This document shows, piece after piece, positions 36,421-44,666 of a stretch of 64,000 bases of DNA. Numbering within the stretch: position 1 is the first letter of the stretch; every line of letters starts with the position of its first letter. The notes under the pieces were generated by a model. That model made no database searches. It worked only from the letters and a program-made list of their open reading frames with translations, and had not been told where the DNA came from. The position numbers and the translations under genes are program-made. The stretch lies in NCBI GenBank assembly GCA_947626745.1, contig CANQTF010000001.1, positions 248,001 through 312,000 on the forward strand, in the 5' to 3' direction. This stretch comes from an uncultured Lachnospiraceae bacterium (GTDB taxonomy: Bacteria > Bacillota > Clostridia > Lachnospirales > Lachnospiraceae).

Positions 36421-37167
36421 CTACCGATACCGCTCCGCCGTCTCGTACAGATACTCTCTGCCCCGCTTGCCGATCCTGTTTAATAGCCCCAGATAAGTCA
36501 AGAGCGGAAGGACATCGCCGGCCAGTTCCCTGTGTATGCCCGCCGCCTGTGCGAACTCCTTCACCGTAAAGGCTTCCTCCAATTCATACGGCACAAGCTG
36601 CAGGAAATCCTCCGTCCGCTCGATCCGCACCTCGTCGTAAAGCGCAAGGGGCATCCTGTCATAGCGGCTCGAACCCCGTTTGCGGTTTTTGCTCCAACCG
36701 TTTAAAAGTCTGTACTCGTCCATATCCACTAGCGGAAAAGCGAAAGACAGGTTCGGGTGTCCGAGATACTGCTTGATCCGATACAGCTCCGGAAAGGCGC
36801 TATACGCGCTTCCCGTCACGGGAGATCTGTGCTTCGGGGACAGCTCCCCCGATTCTTCGTCCATCCAGATGACCCATTTATGATGCGGGATCGGCAGCAC
36901 CACCGTCACCGGATACAGCGGCAGGAAGGCTGCCAGCTTCGGCCTGAGCCTGTTAAAATTGCCGTTCTGTATCTCAATGATGCGCCCGTCCGTATAGATA
37001 TCGGCGATATATCCCTCTATCGGCACTTCATGACGATCCTCGTCCGGCTCATAGTACAGCTTCATCACGGCGTGTACGGTCTTTTCCTGCAGCGTACCGA
37101 AGCCGTGCGGGTCATTCTGTTTTAAAAGCACTTTCAGTTTTGCCTGCTCGAACGCTTCCTTATCCAT
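36421..37167 (-). CDS. DUF8091-like hypothetical protein
   Basis: A 248-aa protein resembling a Lachnospiraceae family labelled DUF8091. Landmarks: GFGTLQEKTVHAVMKLYYEPDE, EGYIADIYTDGRIIEIQNGNFNRLRPKL, and YDRMPLALYDEV. The IADI...IIEIQ pair has the spacing of a PD-(D/E)XK nuclease core. The C-terminal 70 residues look like a winged helix (FTVKEFAQAAGI). Function unknown. ATG 37167 has GGGGTAGGA upstream; the start at 37248 would lie above the promoter. Confidence 0.7.
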   Translation of the reverse strand: MDKEAFEQAKLKVLLKQNDPHGFGTLQEKTVHAVMKLYYEPDEDRHEVPIEGYIADIYTDGRIIEIQNGNFNRLRPKLAAFLPLYPVTVVLPIPHHKWVIWMDEESGELSPKHRSPVTGSAYSAFPELYRIKQYLGHPNLSFAFPLVDMDEYRLLNGWSKNRKRGSSRYDRMPLALYDEVRIERTEDFLQLVPYELEEAFTVKEFAQAAGIHRELAGDVLPLLTYLGLLNRIGKRGREYLYETAERYR

Positions 37168-37185
37168 CTGTCCTACCCCGCTTAC

Positions 37186-37214
37186 ATTATAATATCTGAC
37201 CGTTTTTTGGACAA
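37186..37214 (-). promoter_or_regulatory. promoter of the DUF8091-like gene
   Basis: Minus strand: -35 TTGTCC (37209-37214), 17 nt, -10 TATAAT (37186-37191). The start site lies only a few nt before the ribosome site. Confidence 0.75.
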
Positions 37215-37265
37215 GTTTTATCTGCCTCCGGCAGTCTGCCGAAAACAAAAAATTGGGGATACCGA

Positions 37266-37294
37266 TTTACACGGCAGGAAAAATAATATATAAT
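37266..37294 (+). promoter_or_regulatory. promoter of the diguanylate cyclase gene
   Basis: Plus strand: -35 TTTACA (37266-37271), 17 nt, -10 TATAAT (37289-37294). It is back to back with the promoter at 37186-37214 and rules out the apparent coding start at 37253. Confidence 0.78.
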
Positions 37295-37333
37295 CTTCTC
37301 ATATCGTTGTATATCGGAAAGGCATTCACGGCT

Positions 37334-38422
37334 ATGGAAGAAAAGACGACGGCGCAGGAATCTCGGATTCTTCGCTTTTTATTATTTTTATCGGACTACA
37401 AAATCCACTTTATGATCTGCTGCATCGGCATCGTGCATGTTCTCTTTCTCCTATTGTTTCTCTTTCTGCATGTCACCCCGATGGTGATCTTCAACGTGTT
37501 CAGCGTTTCGACTTATATCTCGTGCGGCATCATGCTGCGAAAGCCGGGACGCCTGTTCCGTGTATTTCTCGCCACTTATTTCGAGATCCTTCTCCACTCC
37601 TTAGCCGCGGCAGTGTGCATCGGGTGGCAGTTTGGCTTCACTATGTATATCCTGGCGCTGATCCCCTTCTGCTACTATATGTGCAACACGCTGCTCAAAG
37701 GGAAAAAACGCTATATCGCGGCAACGTCGCTCGCCTTCATCGCTTTCATGGCTTTCGCCGGCTGCCGAATGATCATTCTGTTCAGGCCGCCGCTCTACGA
37801 TCTGGCCCTCGCGCCCGTATACCTGTTTCTCATCTATATGTTCAACGCGGTCAGCACCTGCATCTTTATGATCGTGTTTTCCCTGATCTTTCTGCTGGAG
37901 ATCCATATCTCTGCCAACAGACTCCGCGCGCAGAATAAACTGCTGGAAAGACTCGCCAACACCGATCCTCTCACCGGGCTGTACAACCGAAGGAGCATGC
38001 AGGTATTTCTCGACCATGCCATAGAGTCGGGAATCGATTTCTGCCTTGCCATGTGCGATATTGACGATTTCAAAAAAGTAAACGATACATACGGGCATGA
38101 TGCCGGCGACATCGTGTTAAAAGAAATTGCCGGCATCATGAAACAACATATGGATTCCCACGGCTATGTCTGCCGCTGGGGCGGCGAAGAGCTTCTGATC
38201 TTAAGCAGCGTAAATCCGGAACAGACCCGTTCCACAATGGAAAGGATCCGCCGCAGCATAGCCAATCACATTTTTGTATGCGGCGAAAGTCTGGTGCGCT
38301 GCTCCGTCACGATAGGCGTATCTTCCCACAGATCCGGTAATTCCGTGGAGGACACCATCGGCACAGCCGATTACAACCTGTATCACGGTAAACGAAACGG
38401 AAAAAACAGGGTGGTCGCATAA
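37334..38422 (+). CDS. membrane-bound diguanylate cyclase (GGDEF domain)
   Basis: A 362-aa protein with about six N-terminal transmembrane helices (to residue ~195), a short coiled coil and a GGDEF domain. The active-site loop reads GGEEL, a variant of GGDEF/GGEEF; the metal-binding CDIDDFKKVND and the GHDAGD motif are intact. It would make cyclic di-GMP. Leu in the last place of the motif is unusual and may lower activity. ATG 37334 with GGAAAGG upstream fits the promoter at 37266. Confidence 0.87.
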   Translation: MEEKTTAQESRILRFLLFLSDYKIHFMICCIGIVHVLFLLLFLFLHVTPMVIFNVFSVSTYISCGIMLRKPGRLFRVFLATYFEILLHSLAAAVCIGWQFGFTMYILALIPFCYYMCNTLLKGKKRYIAATSLAFIAFMAFAGCRMIILFRPPLYDLALAPVYLFLIYMFNAVSTCIFMIVFSLIFLLEIHISANRLRAQNKLLERLANTDPLTGLYNRRSMQVFLDHAIESGIDFCLAMCDIDDFKKVNDTYGHDAGDIVLKEIAGIMKQHMDSHGYVCRWGGEELLILSSVNPEQTRSTMERIRRSIANHIFVCGESLVRCSVTIGVSSHRSGNSVEDTIGTADYNLYHGKRNGKNRVVA

Positions 38423-38437
38423 ACCGCCCTGTTTTCT
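38401..38437. terminator. bidirectional rho-independent terminator
   Basis: AAAACAGGGTGG (38403-38414) pairs with CCGCCCTGTTTT (38424-38435), one G-T pair, and overlaps the cyclase stop. The minus strand reading ends in six T, so it can also end the leuCD transcript coming from the right. Confidence 0.85.
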
Positions 38438-38472
38438 GTCAGTATAGACATGCTTTCTACCGCAAGCGCCGA

Positions 38473-39246
38473 TCACATCTGCCTGGCATTTCTGTCGCCG
38501 CGCAAGATCCGTTCCCTGTCGGAAGCGCTCGGCTCGATCAGGTTGCCATTCCTGTCATAGTACGTCAGAAGCGTGGAGTTATGCGCCACCGTCCTTTTGC
38601 CGTTATCCGTCAGCAGACTTACCACCTGCGACAGATCGCCGCTCTTTAAATACGGCTGCACCTCCTTGTCGATGCGGGCCTCTTCCCTGCGCATCCGATA
38701 GGTCAGTTCTTCGGCGGTGGGCGGCGGGAGCACGGCAGCCGTATCGGTCTGCCCCTGCTGTGCAGTATCCTCCCCTGCATGCCGTATATCCTGCGCTTCC
38801 TGTATCTCCTGTGCGGCCTCCTCAGCTTTCGCGCTGTCCGCCTCGGGGCTTTCGTCCTCCTTCTTTGGAGCATCATACCATAGCTGCCAGAAAAACGCCT
38901 TGACCTTATCCGCCACGGAACGCGCCATGCGCCGCAGGGATTCCCATAACGGCGGCTGCGCGTCCTTAGACCGTTCGGCGTCACGCCCGTCCGCTCGGGC
39001 AGCCTGAAGCGTCCTCTGTCCCTGTCCGGAGAGCTCCAGTCTTACGCCGTCCGACTCCGCCTTCCGATCGCGCCCCCGCTCCGACGGGATCTGATCGATA
39101 TTTTCTTTTTGGTCTTCGCCGGAAAGGTTCGTCCCTTTCCCATAATCCAGACTGAACTTCTCCCCTGCCTCGACCCTGTTATTGGGATCCACATTCTGCA
39201 GCTTGGGATATTCGTACGGATTATGACCGTCAATCCTGTTTACCAT
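38473..39246 (-). CDS. hypothetical hydrophilic protein
   Basis: A 257-aa protein, not recognised. It begins MVNRIDGHNPYEYPKLQNV. It is low-complexity and charged through residues 50-165 (many Glu, Ala, Gln), with one amphipathic helix near RSVADKVKAFFWQLW, and a C-terminal YYDRNGNLIEPSASDRERI segment seen in Lachnospiraceae hypotheticals. No signal peptide. ATG 39246 lies 3 nt after the leuD stop, without a clear ribosome site, which suggests translational coupling to leuD. Confidence 0.6.
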   Translation of the reverse strand: MVNRIDGHNPYEYPKLQNVDPNNRVEAGEKFSLDYGKGTNLSGEDQKENIDQIPSERGRDRKAESDGVRLELSGQGQRTLQAARADGRDAERSKDAQPPLWESLRRMARSVADKVKAFFWQLWYDAPKKEDESPEADSAKAEEAAQEIQEAQDIRHAGEDTAQQGQTDTAAVLPPPTAEELTYRMRREEARIDKEVQPYLKSGDLSQVVSLLTDNGKRTVAHNSTLLTYYDRNGNLIEPSASDRERILRGDRNARQM

Positions 39247-39249
39247 GCA

Positions 39250-39738
39250 TTATTTACCGTTAATATAATTTACCAGCCCCTCCGCCGCGATGATCTTCTG
39301 CATGAACTCCGGAAAAGCCTGGCCCTGATAAGAAGTCCCCTTTGTCACGTCGGTTATCACGCCCGTGTCAAAATTTACTTCCACCGTATCGCCCGCTTCG
39401 ATCTCACGTGCGGCCTCCGGGCACTCGACGATCGGAAGCCCGATATTGATAGCGTTCCTGTAGAATATCCTCGCGAACGTCTCCGCGATCACACAGCTTA
39501 CGCCGGCCGCCTTGATCGCGATAGGCGCGTGTTCTCTGGACGAACCGCAGCCGAAATTCTTGGTGGCTACGATAATATCGCCCTTCTGCACTTTGCCTAC
39601 AAAGTCCTTATCGATATCTTCCATGCAGTGCGTCGCAAGCTCCGCAGGATCTGAAGAGTTCAGATACCGTGCCGGTATGATCACGTCCGTATCCACATTG
39701 TCTCCGTATTTAAAAACCGTTCCTTTTGCAGCTTTCAT
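39250..39738 (-). CDS. leuD: 3-isopropylmalate dehydratase small subunit
   Basis: A 162-aa LeuD. It begins [25 protein letters not shown] and contains the swivelling-domain motif [14 protein letters not shown]. With LeuC it isomerises 2- to 3-isopropylmalate in leucine synthesis. ATG 39738 was chosen by family start and AGGA 12 nt upstream; the extension to 39786 lies within leuC. It follows leuC by 26 nt. Confidence 0.95.
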   Translation of the reverse strand: MKAAKGTVFKYGDNVDTDVIIPARYLNSSDPAELATHCMEDIDKDFVGKVQKGDIIVATKNFGCGSSREHAPIAIKAAGVSCVIAETFARIFYRNAINIGLPIVECPEAAREIEAGDTVEVNFDTGVITDVTKGTSYQGQAFPEFMQKIIAAEGLVNYINGK

Positions 39739-39764
39739 AATTACCGATTCCTTTCTGAAAAAAA

Positions 39765-41030
39765 TTACCGTAACTGACACGGGCAAGATATTTTGCCTGT
39801 CACCGCACTCGCCGCCGCCACCGCCGGGCTCGCCAGATAGATCTCAGACTCCACATGGCCCATACGCCCCACAAAGTTACGGTTCGTGGTGGACACGCAG
39901 CGCTCTCCCTGTGCCAGGATCCCCATATAACCGCCCAGACACGGCCCGCATGTGGGCGTGCTGACGACCGCGCCCGCCTCGATGAAGGTCTTTAACAGCC
40001 CCTCCTCCATCGCCTGCAGATAGACCGCCTGTGTCGCCGGGATCACGATGCAGCGCAGTCCCTTCGCCACATGTCTGCCCTTCAACACCTTGGCCGCGAT
40101 CCGCATATCGTTGATGCGCCCGTTGGTGCAGGAGCCGATCACCACCTGATCGATCCTGATATCCTCCTTGATCTCATCGATCGTCCTGGTGTTCTCCGGC
40201 AGATGCGGGAATGCAACGGTGGGACGCAATTTCCCGAGATCGATCGTGTATTCCGCATCATAGACCGCATCCGCATCCGCCTCATAGACGGTGTAGGGCC
40301 TGTCGGAATGCTCCTTCATATAGGCGATCGCCGCATCGTCCACCGAAAAGATCCCGTTCTTGCCGCCCGCCTCGATCGCCATGTTCGCGATCGTAAAACG
40401 GTCGTCCATCGTCAGGTTCTTCACGCCCTCGCCCACGAACTCCATAGACTTGTAAAGCGCACCGTCCACGCCGATCATGCCGATGATATGTAAGATCACG
40501 TCCTTGCCGCTCACCCATTCGGACGGTTTGCCGATCAGGTTAAACTTGATCGCAGAGGGTACCTTGAACCACGCCTTGCCCGTCGCCATGCCGGCCGCCA
40601 TATCCGTGCTGCCGACGCCCGTGGAGAATGCGCCCAACGCGCCGTAGGTACAGGTATGGGAATCCGCGCCGATGATCACGTCGCCCGCCACCGTCAAGCC
40701 TTTCTCCGGCAGAAGCGCATGTTCGATCCCCATCTCGCCCACCTCAAAATAATTGGTTATCTTATTGCGATACGCAAACTCTCTGACACATTTGCAGTGC
40801 TCCGCAGACTTGATATCCTTGTTCGGCACAAAGTGGTCCGGCACAAGGGCGATCTTATCTTGGTCAAAGACACCGTCCACCTTCATCTTCTCCATCTCTT
40901 TGATCGCCACCGGACTGGTGATGTCGTTGCCGAGCACAAGGTCGAGCTCCGCCTCGATCAGCTGCCCCGCCTCCACTTTATCAAGTCCCGCATGCGCCGC
41001 GAGTATTTTCTGCGTCATCGTCATTCCCAT
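39765..41030 (-). CDS. leuC: 3-isopropylmalate dehydratase large subunit
   Basis: A 421-aa LeuC of the short bacterial/archaeal type. The 4Fe-4S ligands are in GSCTNGR and [29 protein letters not shown] is the conserved N-terminal motif. GACAGGAGGTATC precedes ATG 41030. leuA and leuB are not in the window. A leucine-rich reading frame and a terminator lie in its leader (see 41054-41197 and 41097-41138). Confidence 0.96.
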   Translation of the reverse strand: MGMTMTQKILAAHAGLDKVEAGQLIEAELDLVLGNDITSPVAIKEMEKMKVDGVFDQDKIALVPDHFVPNKDIKSAEHCKCVREFAYRNKITNYFEVGEMGIEHALLPEKGLTVAGDVIIGADSHTCTYGALGAFSTGVGSTDMAAGMATGKAWFKVPSAIKFNLIGKPSEWVSGKDVILHIIGMIGVDGALYKSMEFVGEGVKNLTMDDRFTIANMAIEAGGKNGIFSVDDAAIAYMKEHSDRPYTVYEADADAVYDAEYTIDLGKLRPTVAFPHLPENTRTIDEIKEDIRIDQVVIGSCTNGRINDMRIAAKVLKGRHVAKGLRCIVIPATQAVYLQAMEEGLLKTFIEAGAVVSTPTCGPCLGGYMGILAQGERCVSTTNRNFVGRMGHVESEIYLASPAVAAASAVTGKISCPCQLR

Positions 41031-41086
41031 GAATGATACCTCCTGTCGTCACTTCATTTCCTGTGTGATATTTCCGTACGAATGAT

Positions 41087-41095
41087 ATTGTAGCA
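41087..41095 (-). promoter_or_regulatory. extended -10 promoter element upstream of leuC
   Basis: TGC-TACAAT on the minus strand, 57 nt before the leuC ATG, without a recognisable -35. It starts one base after the T run of the terminator at 41097, so leuC could have both a terminator-controlled and a local promoter. Confidence 0.5.
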
Positions 41096-41096
41096 T

Positions 41097-41138
41097 AAAA
41101 AAACGGATATGAGAATCTTTTTTCGGGAATCTCGTATC
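41097..41138 (-). terminator. rho-independent terminator in the leuC leader
   Basis: GATACGAGA (41130-41138) pairs with TCTCATATC (41106-41114) with one mismatch, followed by CG and seven T on the minus strand. It either ends an upstream transcript or acts as a leucine-responsive attenuator. The adjacent 41139-41379 holds no gene I can support beyond the frame at 41054-41197. Confidence 0.7.
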
Positions 41139-41290
41139 ATCATCAGAATCAACAGCCCTGCAAAAGTAAACAGTGCCTCAAGCTCCATATTTGCCATGCG
41201 AATGCCATTGCACAATTCTGTATTAGGTGCAACCCCTGCAACAATATTTAATAATATTTGTCCCTTTTCGGAAAAGTGTCCCTACTAGTT

Positions 41291-41308
41291 ACAATTCTGA
41301 AAAGAGAC
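41291..41308. repeat. 18-bp direct repeat, left copy
   Basis: ACAATTCTGAAAAGAGAC. The right copy at 42011-42028 differs at two positions. The pair brackets the lipoprotein gene at 41380. A third, inverted 14-nt part (GTCCCTTTTCGGAA) lies at 41260-41273. Confidence 0.6.
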
Positions 41309-41379
41309 CTGTGTTGCTATTTAGTTGTGATTATAAATACTGTTAGTTCGACAAAAGAAAATTTGTGAAATAAAAAAAC

Positions 41380-41814
41380 TTATTCCTGAGCAAAAAAATT
41401 CAGCACATAATCCTCACAACTAAGAATTAGCGTATCTCTTGCCTCTGTTCCATCCTCATATTCCGTCACACTCTTCACCATCTGACATACTGCGTCCTCA
41501 ATAGTCGCTTCATAAATACTGCTTGTATCGTCACTGTCCAAGAGTCTATAAGTACCGCTCCATTTTTCAGAGGTTTCGTTATTCAGTATTTCTATGCTTG
41601 AACCGCTGATATGACAAGTAATATCCCGCGCATCTGCTCCTACATAATGGTTCTTTTCGTTTGCAGAACAATAAATGACAGCACCATCATCTGCTCTTTG
41701 AATAGAGGACATTACCCATGTTGTTGGTTCAATAGATGCTGAACTTCCTCCGTCACACGCACTTAGAGACAAACATACCACAATCGTCAGCATGAAAGCA
41801 AATACTCTTTTCAT
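41380..41814 (-). CDS. hypothetical lipoprotein
   Basis: A 144-aa secreted lipoprotein: signal peptide MKRVFAFMLTIVVCLSLSAC with lipobox LSAC, then a small domain with conserved-looking WSGTYRL, a stretch resembling small lipocalin-like beta repeats. GGGAGGAATTCTT precedes ATG 41814. No family assigned. It lies in AT-rich DNA between imperfect direct repeats and has no obvious partner gene. Confidence 0.7.
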   Translation of the reverse strand: MKRVFAFMLTIVVCLSLSACDGGSSASIEPTTWVMSSIQRADDGAVIYCSANEKNHYVGADARDITCHISGSSIEILNNETSEKWSGTYRLLDSDDTSSIYEATIEDAVCQMVKSVTEYEDGTEARDTLILSCEDYVLNFFAQE

Positions 41815-42010
41815 AAGAATTCCTCCCACAAATTTCATTTGTTTGATCTCCGCAAACTGCGATTTGTTCCACTAACATAATACCATAATCATGCTCATTT
41901 ACATATCACATTTCCATTAAATTTGTTCTGCCATCCCTTTTTGGAAAATTAAAAAATCAACCATACCTATCGGGGCGCATACCAAATCAGGCAGGGCTTC
42001 GACCAGACCC

Positions 42011-42028
42011 ACAATTCCGAAAAGGGAC
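42011..42028. repeat. 18-bp direct repeat, right copy
   Basis: ACAATTCCGAAAAGGGAC, 16 of 18 bases identical to 41291-41308. The rest of 41815-42104 holds no gene. Confidence 0.6.
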
Positions 42029-42045
42029 TAATATTTTCATTGTGA

Positions 42046-42088
42046 GCGGATATCATAGTATCCGCGCATAAGTTAGCAGCAGCTAACT
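42046..42088. other. two adjacent hairpins downstream of the DinB-like gene
   Basis: GCGGATA (42046-42052) pairs with TATCCGC (42059-42065). AGTTAGC (42071-42077) pairs with GCTAACT (42082-42088). Neither has a good T run. They could be a transcript end or remains of a mobile-element terminus. Confidence 0.45.
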
Positions 42089-42104
42089 GTAAATAGCACA
42101 TTTA

Positions 42105-42542
42105 TTATTTTGTGTCAATAACCATTTTATCCATTGCTCCTGCTGTTTTTATCTTGTTCTTTATACGCAGACAGGCTTCTGTGTGCATGATCCAATGTCT
42201 TGAAAACGGCATTTGAATGAGTCCTCGAATATCTTTATTACACCAATAATCAATCAGCCAAATTGCTTTTTCATCGTCGCTTACTACATGCAGCGATTCT
42301 AAGTATCCTTTTCTTTCTTCCGGTATTTTTCTTTTCAATTCATCATAAGATAACTGTTCCAGCATTTTCTCGGTGCTTTCACATACTTCAAAAATATAGG
42401 CATACAATTCTTCGAGAGCAAGCTGTTTTGAAAAGTCTGCGATCTGCTGCTTCATTAGCTCGTTTCCTGTTGTAATAATGGGGGAATTGATACGCTCCTG
42501 GTAATTGCCTGTAAAAAATACCTGTTCATCTTCTTGGATCAC
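42105..42542 (-). CDS. DinB-like superfamily protein
   Basis: A 145-aa protein. The ending LIDYWCNKDIRGLIQMPFSRHWIMHTEACLRI resembles a DinB-fold family of four-helix proteins that may bind metal through His. The start is GTG 42542. The frame is open further up to an ATT (giving IEDIVAHTVI), and homologues begin there, so the start may be non-standard. It follows the SRPBCC gene with overlap of the extended frame. Confidence 0.6.
   Translation of the reverse strand: MIQEDEQVFFTGNYQERINSPIITTGNELMKQQIADFSKQLALEELYAYIFEVCESTEKMLEQLSYDELKRKIPEERKGYLESLHVVSDDEKAIWLIDYWCNKDIRGLIQMPFSRHWIMHTEACLRIKNKIKTAGAMDKMVIDTK
42133..42150. repeat. 18-nt repeat, first of three copies
   Basis: ATTGCTCCTGCTGTTTTT. 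Near-identical copies lie at 42597-42615 (one inserted C) and 43946-43963, inside three different frames (DinB-like gene, SRPBCC gene end, remnant at 43911). The repeat may be coincidental or a small mobile sequence. Confidence 0.4.
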
Positions 42543-42561
42543 TGTATGCGCAACGATATCT

Positions 42562-42957
42562 TCAATGCGAAAAATATGTCAAATAGAATAAGCGATATTG
42601 CTCCTGCTGCTTTTTCAGGAATAATTTTACGAAAGGTTTCATAAACCGCTTCTTTGCAGTCACCTCTTCTGTAAAAACGATTTCAGTGTGTCCGTCTATT
42701 TCGTCAAAAACGCCAATCCAATGCCCGCGCATATTACTGTTTTCCAGATCAAATTCCCAACGCTTATACCTCTCCGTTGCGGTAATCGTAAATGTGGTAG
42801 GAAAGCCTTCTTTCGTATATTCAACAAACTGTTTTTCATTCAGCACTTCTATTCTGCTCAAATCGCTTCTCCATTGACAGTTCTCCAGAGAGGTGACTCT
42901 GTCCCAAAGTTCTTGTACGTTTGCCGTAAATACTGCCTTTATCTTTGAAATAGCCAT
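42562..42957 (-). CDS. SRPBCC-fold protein (polyketide cyclase/START-like)
   Basis: A 131-aa protein with the SRPBCC pattern: VFTANVQELWDRVTSLENCQWRSD at the N-terminus, RYKRWEFDLE, and TEIVFTEEVTAKK, then an amphipathic C-terminal helix. ATG 42957 has GGAGGAAA upstream. A further 24-codon frame with a strong AGGAG site lies at 42980-43054, just after the Cof stop; I do not support it as a gene. Ligand unknown. Confidence 0.75.
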   Translation of the reverse strand: MAISKIKAVFTANVQELWDRVTSLENCQWRSDLSRIEVLNEKQFVEYTKEGFPTTFTITATERYKRWEFDLENSNMRGHWIGVFDEIDGHTEIVFTEEVTAKKRFMKPFVKLFLKKQQEQYRLFYLTYFSH

Positions 42958-43064
42958 GATCGATTTCCTCCACATTTCCTTAAACAGCATTCCCGCATAG
43001 CGATGTCCCCGATATTGGGGCATCAAAAATATTGATGACTTTCATATAAAGCATCTTCTCCTTT

Positions 43065-43886
43065 TTATTCGCGCCCGCTGCTTGCGATTCGATCAAGCCA
43101 CTTTGCAACACCATCCTCATCATTTGAGGGAATAATGGAGGTTGCTATTTTTTTCAGATCCTCATGAGCATTTTGGACGGCATAGCTCTCATCGGCCAGT
43201 TCAAACATATCTATATCATTTTTTCCGTCGCCAAACACAACCAGTTTATCGCATTTCAGATATGCCTGTAACTGTTTGATTGCCTTGGCCTTTGAAACGT
43301 TCAGGGGCATGATCTCGAGCCATTGCTCCTTTGTATAAAGATCCGTCTGATATACGCAGTGATAAGAGTCCATGTATTTCCTGTACAGCGGTTCGAGCTT
43401 TTGCGGTTCATCAATACATGTGATATAGAAGATCCTGCCCGATTTCAGATCATTTATTGCTTTTACAGCATTGGTACGGGGATCGCCCTTTCTGCTTTCA
43501 AGGAATTTCTTCACTCCGTCCGTGCAGCGTTCGGGAACAAAAGAGAATTTTTCCGTTCCTTCTATGTATGCATACACAATGGGGTAGATTTGATGAGCAA
43601 ATAAATCTTCTAACACGAAATGGATCCGGTCATCAAAATAGTTTTCAAGCAAAATATCTTCTGTGAGATTATCTATGACAAAAGCGCCATTATATACGAT
43701 CAGAGGAATTTGGGCATTTATCCCGCATGTTACCTTTTTCGCAGTGACCAATGAGCGGGCTGTCGCATAGGAAAAAAGCATTCCCTGTTCCGTCAATCGA
43801 TTGATTACCCTGTTTGTGTATTCCGATGTTCTTTCGTTGCTTCTTAACAGCGTTCCGTCTAAATCCGAAACATAGAGTATGCGCAT
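43065..43886 (-). CDS. Cof-type HAD-IIB hydrolase
   Basis: A 273-aa HAD phosphatase. Motif I is VSDLDGTLLRSN, motif II ATARS, and motif IV VVFGDGKNDIDMFELA; the Lys of motif III is in NVSKAKAI. The C2B-type cap lies between motifs. Family members dephosphorylate sugar phosphates or flavin precursors; this substrate is not predictable. It stands alone in AT-rich DNA. Confidence 0.85.
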   Translation of the reverse strand: MRILYVSDLDGTLLRSNERTSEYTNRVINRLTEQGMLFSYATARSLVTAKKVTCGINAQIPLIVYNGAFVIDNLTEDILLENYFDDRIHFVLEDLFAHQIYPIVYAYIEGTEKFSFVPERCTDGVKKFLESRKGDPRTNAVKAINDLKSGRIFYITCIDEPQKLEPLYRKYMDSYHCVYQTDLYTKEQWLEIMPLNVSKAKAIKQLQAYLKCDKLVVFGDGKNDIDMFELADESYAVQNAHEDLKKIATSIIPSNDEDGVAKWLDRIASSGRE

Positions 43887-43910
43887 TCTTTTTGCTCTCC
43901 CCTTAGAATT

Positions 43911-44069
43911 TCACGACTGTAATGCTTTTCTCAGATCAGTTATGTATTGCTCCTGCTGTTTTTCGCTCCTACACACAAAAAGCAAACGCTGTAATTTTTG
44001 CTCTTGACAAAACTGCTGTATACATTTAAAATCTATAACATAAAAGAAATGAGTTTTTCGACCGTACAG
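43911..44069 (-). pseudogene. 52-codon in-frame remnant following the stop of the next gene
   Basis: Directly after the TAG of the gene at 44070, the same frame stays open for 52 codons to a TGA. The peptide is protein-like (YGRKTHFFYVIDFKC, CRSEKQQEQYITDLRKAL) and has no start codon of its own. It could be the tail of a fused gene interrupted by one nonsense change, or a remnant of a different gene. No family recognised. Confidence 0.4.
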
Positions 44070-44594
44070 CTATTGCTCAAGCGGCTTGCTCGTTTCTTTT
44101 TTTGTCCTTAATATATCATATAGGTACAGCCTCCCGTCTTTTGCATGCCGTACCAGTATTCTCGACTTAAACACGTTGTATCGCATCAGTTCCCCCATAT
44201 CATCATATACCGGTATTGCAAAGCGTGTATCATATCTGTACCAACCATATTTTGCATCTGTATTATGCTTTTGTGTATAATTTTCAGCAAAGGTTTTGTT
44301 TGTAGCGATTTCGACTATTTCTTTGATAATGCTTGCAGAATTAGCCTTTGCATACATATTAGCGCCTCTTAGCTCTTTCGTATCTTTGGAATGCGCAAAC
44401 TCGTCCGGAAAATCCGTATCTATATATATGATATCCGATGTTTCCTTAATTTCCATGCATTGACCGATATATTCTTTCAGGCAGTCTTCAACAATTTTCC
44501 AGTCTACACTTCTTCTCCCTTTAAAGCGCAAATCATTGATCGCAACAACACTATTCCCGTCAGCGTCTTTTATGATGTCAACTGTTCTATTCAT
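44070..44594 (-). CDS. hypothetical mobile-element-associated protein
   Basis: A 174-aa protein I cannot name. The segments LRFKGRRSVDWKIVE, DFPDEFAHSKDTKELRGA and KYGWYRYDTRFAIPVYD, and the end RHAKDGRLYLYDILRTKKE, are similar to proteins in Firmicutes plasmids and conjugative elements. The C-terminus recalls the RNase-like PBECR domains of polyvalent proteins; this is a weak inference. GAGGAAA precedes ATG 44594. An open frame follows its stop (43911-44069). Confidence 0.55.
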   Translation of the reverse strand: MNRTVDIIKDADGNSVVAINDLRFKGRRSVDWKIVEDCLKEYIGQCMEIKETSDIIYIDTDFPDEFAHSKDTKELRGANMYAKANSASIIKEIVEIATNKTFAENYTQKHNTDAKYGWYRYDTRFAIPVYDDMGELMRYNVFKSRILVRHAKDGRLYLYDILRTKKETSKPLEQ

Positions 44595-44666
44595 AATAGT
44601 TATTTCCTCTGTATACAGCCTTCGTCAACTATTCCTATTACACCTTTTCCAACGATGCATTCAGCC

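Larger units (their letters stand above)
41054..41197 (-). other. small leucine-rich reading frame upstream of leuC (candidate leader peptide or remnant)
   Basis: A 47-codon frame starts at ATG 41197 and stops 23 nt before leuC. Its centre, FTFAGLLILMMIRDS, resembles the E. coli LeuL leader (RFTGLLLLNAFIVRG). An intrinsic terminator lies inside its second half. The frame stays open above the ATG (GVAPNTELCNGIR), and no good ribosome site precedes it. It may therefore be a remnant of a longer gene instead of a leader. Confidence 0.35.
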
